DNA of 64,000 nt from Microbacteriaceae bacterium PS02343. GTDB lineage: Bacteria > Actinomycetota > Actinomycetes > Actinomycetales > Microbacteriaceae. The stretch lies in contig JASCOA010000002.1 of the NCBI GenBank assembly GCA_029959365.1, positions 1 through 64,000 of the forward strand, written 5' to 3'. Below the pieces are notes generated by a model. That model was not told the DNA's origin, did no database searches, and worked only from the letters and a program-made list of their open reading frames with translations. A program made the position numbers and the translations under genes. Shown one piece after another: positions 59,888 through 64,000 of this stretch; position 1 is the first letter of the stretch; every line of letters starts with the position of its first letter.

Positions 59888-61257
59888 CGACCGGCGCCCC
59901 GAGCGAGCATGCGGGTGAGGTCGTGCAGCGCGCCGATGGTCAGCACGCTCAGCTCGGGGGTGGTGCGCAGGGTCGGCTCGGCGCCCGGCACGCAGCGCAC
60001 GGCGACGACGGCGACGTCGGGCGGGAAGGAGATGGCGATCTGGCGCAGGCGCGGCAGCGGCAGCAGCGATCCGGTCACCACGAGCGCGATCGAGAGCTCG
60101 GGGTAGGTCTGCACGGTGAGCTTGGCGACGTCGCCGAGCGGCATCGCCGTGGGCGAGCCCTCGACGCCGCTCATCGCATCCAGCAGCCCCTTCGCGGTGA
60201 GCGTCGGCAGGGTGCGGATGGCCTTCACCGAGTCCTTCTCGTACTCCGAGATCTCGGCGCTCATCGACACCAGCACGTCGCGGCCGTCGCGCACGCCCTG
60301 CGCGGCGAGGCTCGCGCTCGCGCTCACCGCCATCTCGAACTCGTCCTCGGTGGCGTGCTCGTCGTCGTGGCGCAGCCCCAGCAGCACGGCGATGCGCGAG
60401 CGGCGCGACTCCTCGTACTGGCGCACCATCAGCTGCCCGGTCTTCGCCGTCGACTTCCAGTGGATGTGCCGTTGCGAGTCGCCGGGCGCGTACGAGCGGA
60501 TGGCGTGGAACGACAGGTCGGCGTCGACGATGTCGCTGGTGGGCTGGCCCTCGAGGTCGCGGATGAGGCCCTGGCTCGTCGAGGGCACCGGCACCGTGAC
60601 CGGGTGCACGAAGATCTGCTGCTCCTCGGGCCAGGTGATCTCGCGCCGCAGGAAGCCGACCGGGTCGCCGCGGCCGATCGTGAGGGGACCGACCGTGATC
60701 ACGCCGCGGCGGTGCGCCGCGATCGCGAGCGGTTCGCGGTGCTGGCCGCCCGCGCGCAGCAGGGGCACGTGCGCCTCGACCAGCCCTTCGCCGACGGGCA
60801 CGTCGACGACGCCGGGCAGGGCGACCCGACGGGCGCGGTTGACGATGTCGATGCGGCCGGCCACCTCCGACCCGGCGACGACGCGGTCGCGCTCGAGGTG
60901 CAGGCTGACGCCGTAGTCGTGGCCGCCGATGAGGAAGGGCGCGCTCGCGAGCAGCAGCAGCGCCGCGACGAGGGCCACCGACCAGGCCTCGACCCAGCCG
61001 AGGGTGGCGCCGAGCACGATGCCGACCAGCAGCAGGCCCGCCAGCAGCCAGCCCGCGGGCATGACCGTGTCGCGCAGGAAGCGGCCGGTGCGCCGCGCCA
61101 CGCGGGCGCCGCGACGGGCCGCGCGCCGGCTCCAGGCCACACCGCTGCCGACCACGCCGCTGCGGGTGGTCGTGTACCGCGTGACGGTCACCGCACGCGT
61201 GTGCGTGCGGGTGCTCGTCGCGGTGCGGTGGGTCCTGGAGTCGGTCTCGTCGTTCAC
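59884..61257 (-). CDS. DUF58 domain protein
   Basis: A 457-residue protein with a basic Thr/Arg-rich N-terminus, two close membrane segments (about 65-110) and the DUF58 domain. SFHAIRSYAPGDSQRHIHWKSTAKTGQLMVRQYEESRRSRIAVLLGLRHDD is the core signature, followed by a von Willebrand A-like fold. DUF58 proteins almost always accompany MoxR ATPases and are thought to be their clients or adaptors in envelope or metal-insertion functions. The GTG start at 61257 overlaps the MoxR stop (GTGA). Confidence 0.93.
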   Translation of the reverse strand: MNDETDSRTHRTATSTRTHTRAVTVTRYTTTRSGVVGSGVAWSRRAARRGARVARRTGRFLRDTVMPAGWLLAGLLLVGIVLGATLGWVEAWSVALVAALLLLASAPFLIGGHDYGVSLHLERDRVVAGSEVAGRIDIVNRARRVALPGVVDVPVGEGLVEAHVPLLRAGGQHREPLAIAAHRRGVITVGPLTIGRGDPVGFLRREITWPEEQQIFVHPVTVPVPSTSQGLIRDLEGQPTSDIVDADLSFHAIRSYAPGDSQRHIHWKSTAKTGQLMVRQYEESRRSRIAVLLGLRHDDEHATEDEFEMAVSASASLAAQGVRDGRDVLVSMSAEISEYEKDSVKAIRTLPTLTAKGLLDAMSGVEGSPTAMPLGDVAKLTVQTYPELSIALVVTGSLLPLPRLRQIAISFPPDVAVVAVRCVPGAEPTLRTTPELSVLTIGALHDLTRMLARGAGR

Positions 61258-62219
61258 GCCGCGCCGTTCTCCGCGGGCGGGGCGACGTCGAGCAGCACCT
61301 TGCCGATCACGGCCTCGGCCGTGACGCCGTCGAACTCGGCCTCCGGCTCGAGGATGAGGCGGTGCGCCAGGGCCGGGATGGCCAGCTCGCGCACGTCGTC
61401 GGGGGTCGCGTAGGTGCGACCGCGTGCGGCGGCCAAGGTCATGACGATGCGGCTCAGCGCGATGGCGCCGCGCACGCTGACGCCGAGCTTGACCTCGGTC
61501 GCCCGGCGCGTGGCGCCGACGATGCGCATGACGTAGTCGTGCACGAGCGGGTTCACGTAGACGCCGCGGGCCAGCTCAGCCATCTGCACGATGGTCTGCG
61601 GCGTGATGATGGCCTGCAGCTCGGCCTTCGCCTGCGCGGTGCCCTGCAGGATGCGCATGGTCGCGGCGTCGTCGGGGTAGCCGATGGAGGTCTTGATCAT
61701 GAAGCGGTCGAGCTGCGCCTCGGGCAGGCGGTAGGTGCCGGCCTGCTCGACGGGGTTCTGGGTGGCGATGACCATGAACGGCGAGCCGACGGGGCGGGTG
61801 ACGCCGTCGACCGTGACGTTGCCCTCTTCCATCACCTCGAGCAGCGCGGACTGCGTCTTCGGCGAGGCGCGGTTGATCTCGTCGGCCAGCACGATGTTGG
61901 CGAAGATCGGGCCCGCGTGGAACTCGAACTCGCCCTTCTTCTGGTCGTACACCGTGATGCCGGTCACGTCGCCGGGCAGCAGGTCGGGCGTGAACTGCAC
62001 GCGCGAGTTCGTGCCGTCGACGGTCTGCGCCAGTGCGCGGGCGAGCGCGGTCTTGCCCGTGCCCGGGTAGTCCTCGAGCAGCACGTGGCCCTCGCTGACC
62101 GCGGTCGCGAGCACGAGCTCGATCACCTTGCGCTTGCCGAGGATGTTCTGGCCGATGTTGTCGGCGAGCAGCGAGAAGGTCTCGGCGAACCAGGTGGCCT
62201 GCTCCTGGGCGATCGTCAT
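61254..62219 (-). CDS. MoxR-family AAA+ ATPase
   Basis: A 321-residue chaperone-like ATPase. Walker A LLEDYPGTGKTAL (about 47-59), Walker B IVLADEINRASPKTQSALLE, sensor 1 ATQNPVEQAGTYRLPEAQLDRF, and the lid VSVRGAIALSRIVMTLAAARGRTYATPDDV are all intact. MoxR proteins remodel or activate partner complexes, here most likely the DUF58 and transglutaminase-like proteins encoded next. ATG 62219 follows AGGA. Confidence 0.95.
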   Translation of the reverse strand: MTIAQEQATWFAETFSLLADNIGQNILGKRKVIELVLATAVSEGHVLLEDYPGTGKTALARALAQTVDGTNSRVQFTPDLLPGDVTGITVYDQKKGEFEFHAGPIFANIVLADEINRASPKTQSALLEVMEEGNVTVDGVTRPVGSPFMVIATQNPVEQAGTYRLPEAQLDRFMIKTSIGYPDDAATMRILQGTAQAKAELQAIITPQTIVQMAELARGVYVNPLVHDYVMRIVGATRRATEVKLGVSVRGAIALSRIVMTLAAARGRTYATPDDVRELAIPALAHRLILEPEAEFDGVTAEAVIGKVLLDVAPPAENGAA

Positions 62220-62260
62220 GCGGGGTGTCCTTTCGGGGACGGATGCTGGTGCTGGGCTGG

Positions 62261-64000
62261 TCAGGGGGTCGCCGGGGCGGATGGGGACGGGGACGGCTGC
62301 TCGGTCGGCGGTTCGGTCGGCGGCTCGTACGGCCGGGTGAACTGCACGGGCTCGAGGCCGGCGTAGTCGCCGAGCCATTGGGCCGTGTAGATCACGCTGC
62401 TGCCCGAGACCTGCGCGGTCACGGAGATCCGCGGGTTGCCGCTGATGCTGGCGTTGTTGAGCTGGATGCGGTCGTACTGGTAATCGACCGGCCCCCCGAA
62501 CGTCCCCGTCGGAACGGCGTCCTGCGGGAACACGAGCTGCATCGGCGCCGGGGCGCTGCCCGGGGCCGGCTCGATGCTGGCCGGCGTTCCGCAGCTCGAC
62601 TCGAATCCGAGGAAGGTCAGGCACTGCTCCGTCGTGATGGAGCCGTACTCGCGCCCGAACGGGATCCCGAAGTCCTGCGTCCGATTGCCGCCGTCGAACC
62701 GGTAGAAGACGCGGAAGTTGTTCTCGGCGGTGGGGTTCGGGGTCGACGCGAGCCGGTACTCGAACACATTGGCCGCGGTGCCGCCGGCTCGGGTGCTGCT
62801 GACGCTGTACTCGAGATCGCCGGCCGGTGCCTCCGCGCCGCCTCCCCAGGTGACGACCGTGCGCGTGGGCCCCTGCACCGCTCCGTAGCCGTTCGACGCG
62901 CACGCCATGACGTTGTAGACGGCGTTGCGATCGAGGCCCGACACGGTCGCGACCTGGTTCGGCGCGACCTCGCCGGAGGCCTGCCCGCCGCTGATGCTGA
63001 TCCGGCCGCCCGACATGCCGCAGCTCGGCGTCTGCCCGTTCCGCCAGACCACGATCCGCTGCGTGCTGGGCAGCGCGGACGAGTTCGTGTTGAGCGAAGC
63101 CGATGCGATCGAGATCGACTCGCCGGTCGAGGTCGGTTCCGACACCGAGTTGTACGAGGGAGCACCTGCCGCGGCGACGTCGCGCTGCGTCGGACCGCCG
63201 TTGCGCGACCCGGCCGTCGGCGGTTCGAACTGGCTGATCGGCACGACGGAGACCTGCCGCACCCCCGGGCTCACGTCGAGCTGGAACCTCGTCGTATCGC
63301 CGGAGCGCGGCTGCGTCGAGACGCGGCGGCCGTCGACGGACACCTCGTAGCTGGTGGCGTCCTGCGCGGCGCTCACCGTCACCTCGACCACCGCGTTGCC
63401 CTGGGTGGTGCGACCCTGCGCGTAGACCGGCTCGACCGACAGCGACCGCACCGACGGTGCCGCGTAGGCGTTCGTCGACACCGCGGAGCTGTCGAGCGAC
63501 TCCCCCACGCTGTTGACGGCGCGGGCCGTGTACTGGTGCCGCTCGCCGTTGACGAGCCCGCCGATCGTGCACCGGTACTCGCCGCCGGTGGGCGAGCAGC
63601 TCTGGTTGCCGACGCGGTTGCCGTTCTCGTAGATCACGACGCCGTTGAGCGACGGATGCGCGAGCGCAGCCTCGCCGAGCGTCACGGCCAGGGTCACGCT
63701 GTCGCCGCCGTAGTCGACCGTGCGCACCGACGACGGCCGCTGCGGGTAGCCCAGCACGTCGATCGTCAGCTGCCCGGTGCCGGTGCGGTTCTGCGCATCC
63801 TGCACGGTGAACGGCACGACGCACTCGCCGCCGGCGGGGCGCTCGCCGGCCGGCCAGGTCGCGGTCACCTGCGAGGGGCTCGTGCCCGTGACCGTGGCGA
63901 CGGCGCAGCGCACCGAGCCGTTGCCGACCTGCGCGAGGCGCAGGCCCGAGCCGCTGTTGCCGGCGAAGGGGTCGTACTCGCCGCCCACGCCCGTGACGGT
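62261..64000 (-). CDS. Ig/Fn3-like extracellular protein, start outside window
   Basis: The C-terminal 579 residues of a larger secreted protein; the frame is open to the right edge. It contains several tandem beta-sandwich modules. One has GVVIYENGNRVGNQSCSPTGGEYRCTIGGLVNGERHQYTARAVNSVGES, a fibronectin type III-like strand order; similar patterns follow near YEVSVDGRRV and LDRNAVYNVMACASNGYGAVQGP. The end is a Pro/Thr/Ser tail (PPTEPPTEQPSPSPSAPATP) without sorting signal or membrane segment. Pairs of Cys suggest disulfides outside the cell. Large Ig-like proteins commonly precede the MoxR-DUF58 cluster in Microbacteriaceae; an adhesive or envelope role is inferred. Confidence 0.85.
   Translation of the reverse strand, partial: TVTGVGGEYDPFAGNSGSGLRLAQVGNGSVRCAVATVTGTSPSQVTATWPAGERPAGGECVVPFTVQDAQNRTGTGQLTIDVLGYPQRPSSVRTVDYGGDSVTLAVTLGEAALAHPSLNGVVIYENGNRVGNQSCSPTGGEYRCTIGGLVNGERHQYTARAVNSVGESLDSSAVSTNAYAAPSVRSLSVEPVYAQGRTTQGNAVVEVTVSAAQDATSYEVSVDGRRVSTQPRSGDTTRFQLDVSPGVRQVSVVPISQFEPPTAGSRNGGPTQRDVAAAGAPSYNSVSEPTSTGESISIASASLNTNSSALPSTQRIVVWRNGQTPSCGMSGGRISISGGQASGEVAPNQVATVSGLDRNAVYNVMACASNGYGAVQGPTRTVVTWGGGAEAPAGDLEYSVSSTRAGGTAANVFEYRLASTPNPTAENNFRVFYRFDGGNRTQDFGIPFGREYGSITTEQCLTFLGFESSCGTPASIEPAPGSAPAPMQLVFPQDAVPTGTFGGPVDYQYDRIQLNNASISGNPRISVTAQVSGSSVIYTAQWLGDYAGLEPVQFTRPYEPPTEPPTEQPSPSPSAPATP

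Overview
The window comes from a very GC-rich actinobacterium. Codon use, frequent GTG starts, 4-nt start/stop overlaps, a dual CIRCE/HAIR heat-shock promoter, a leaderless promoter and a MoxR-DUF58-transglutaminase-FHA-PP2C-kinase cluster all fit the family Microbacteriaceae. This placement is inferred from gene style and content; no marker gene was compared. There is no integrase, transposase, plasmid gene or CRISPR array, so the segment reads as ordinary chromosome with a large catabolic section in the middle.

Left part (1-11.5 kb): a sugar-type ABC lipoprotein and a GH43-like glycosidase, each behind a good promoter and the same LacI-type palindrome; a small leaderless operon for a membrane protein and its winged-helix regulator; a pair of coupled small proteins; a lipoprotein GH10 xylanase-like enzyme; hsp20 under CIRCE plus HAIR; a YtrA-type GntR/ABC operon; a MerR regulator; and a Bcr/CflA-type efflux pump.

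Middle part 1 (11.5-35 kb): a set of operons that looks built to import and dismantle a nitrogen-containing organic compound. It has a peptide-type ABC importer (with a permease-ATPase fusion), two amidohydrolases, an isochorismatase-like hydrolase, a cytidine-deaminase-like protein coupled to an unusual amidohydrolase, an FCD-type GntR regulator, and a five-gene operon of PLP lyase/transferase, sarcosine-oxidase-like flavoprotein, gamma-glutamyltransferase, copper amine oxidase and amidase. A RidA/MFS pair runs divergently, followed by an aldehyde dehydrogenase and a degenerate phosphotriesterase-like protein. A 12-bp palindrome of the form ATTGGATACAAT recurs at the heads of these operons and next to the GntR gene, suggesting one regulon.

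Middle part 2 (35-46.4 kb): a LacI regulator heads its own operon with a second peptide-type ABC importer and a glucoamylase-like (PF10091/GH144-type) enzyme. Its palindromic operator lies between the -35 and -10 boxes. An SMP-30 lactonase runs divergently, and an aldo/keto reductase coupled to a Gfo/Idh/MocA oxidoreductase follows. This looks like uptake and oxidation of a glucan oligosaccharide. An orphan moaC sits between the two halves.

Right part (46.4-64 kb): an AraC regulator and MFS transporter, a DUF218 membrane protein, tRNA-Arg(CCT), an M3 peptidase, an HNH nuclease, a possible structured RNA, a Ser/Thr kinase and a MarR regulator. They are followed by a tightly packed operon reading leftward: an Ig/Fn3-like extracellular protein cut by the window edge, MoxR ATPase, DUF58, transglutaminase-like membrane protein with lost catalytic residues, DUF5684-FHA protein, PP2C phosphatase and a single-pass protein carrying repeated Thr motifs.
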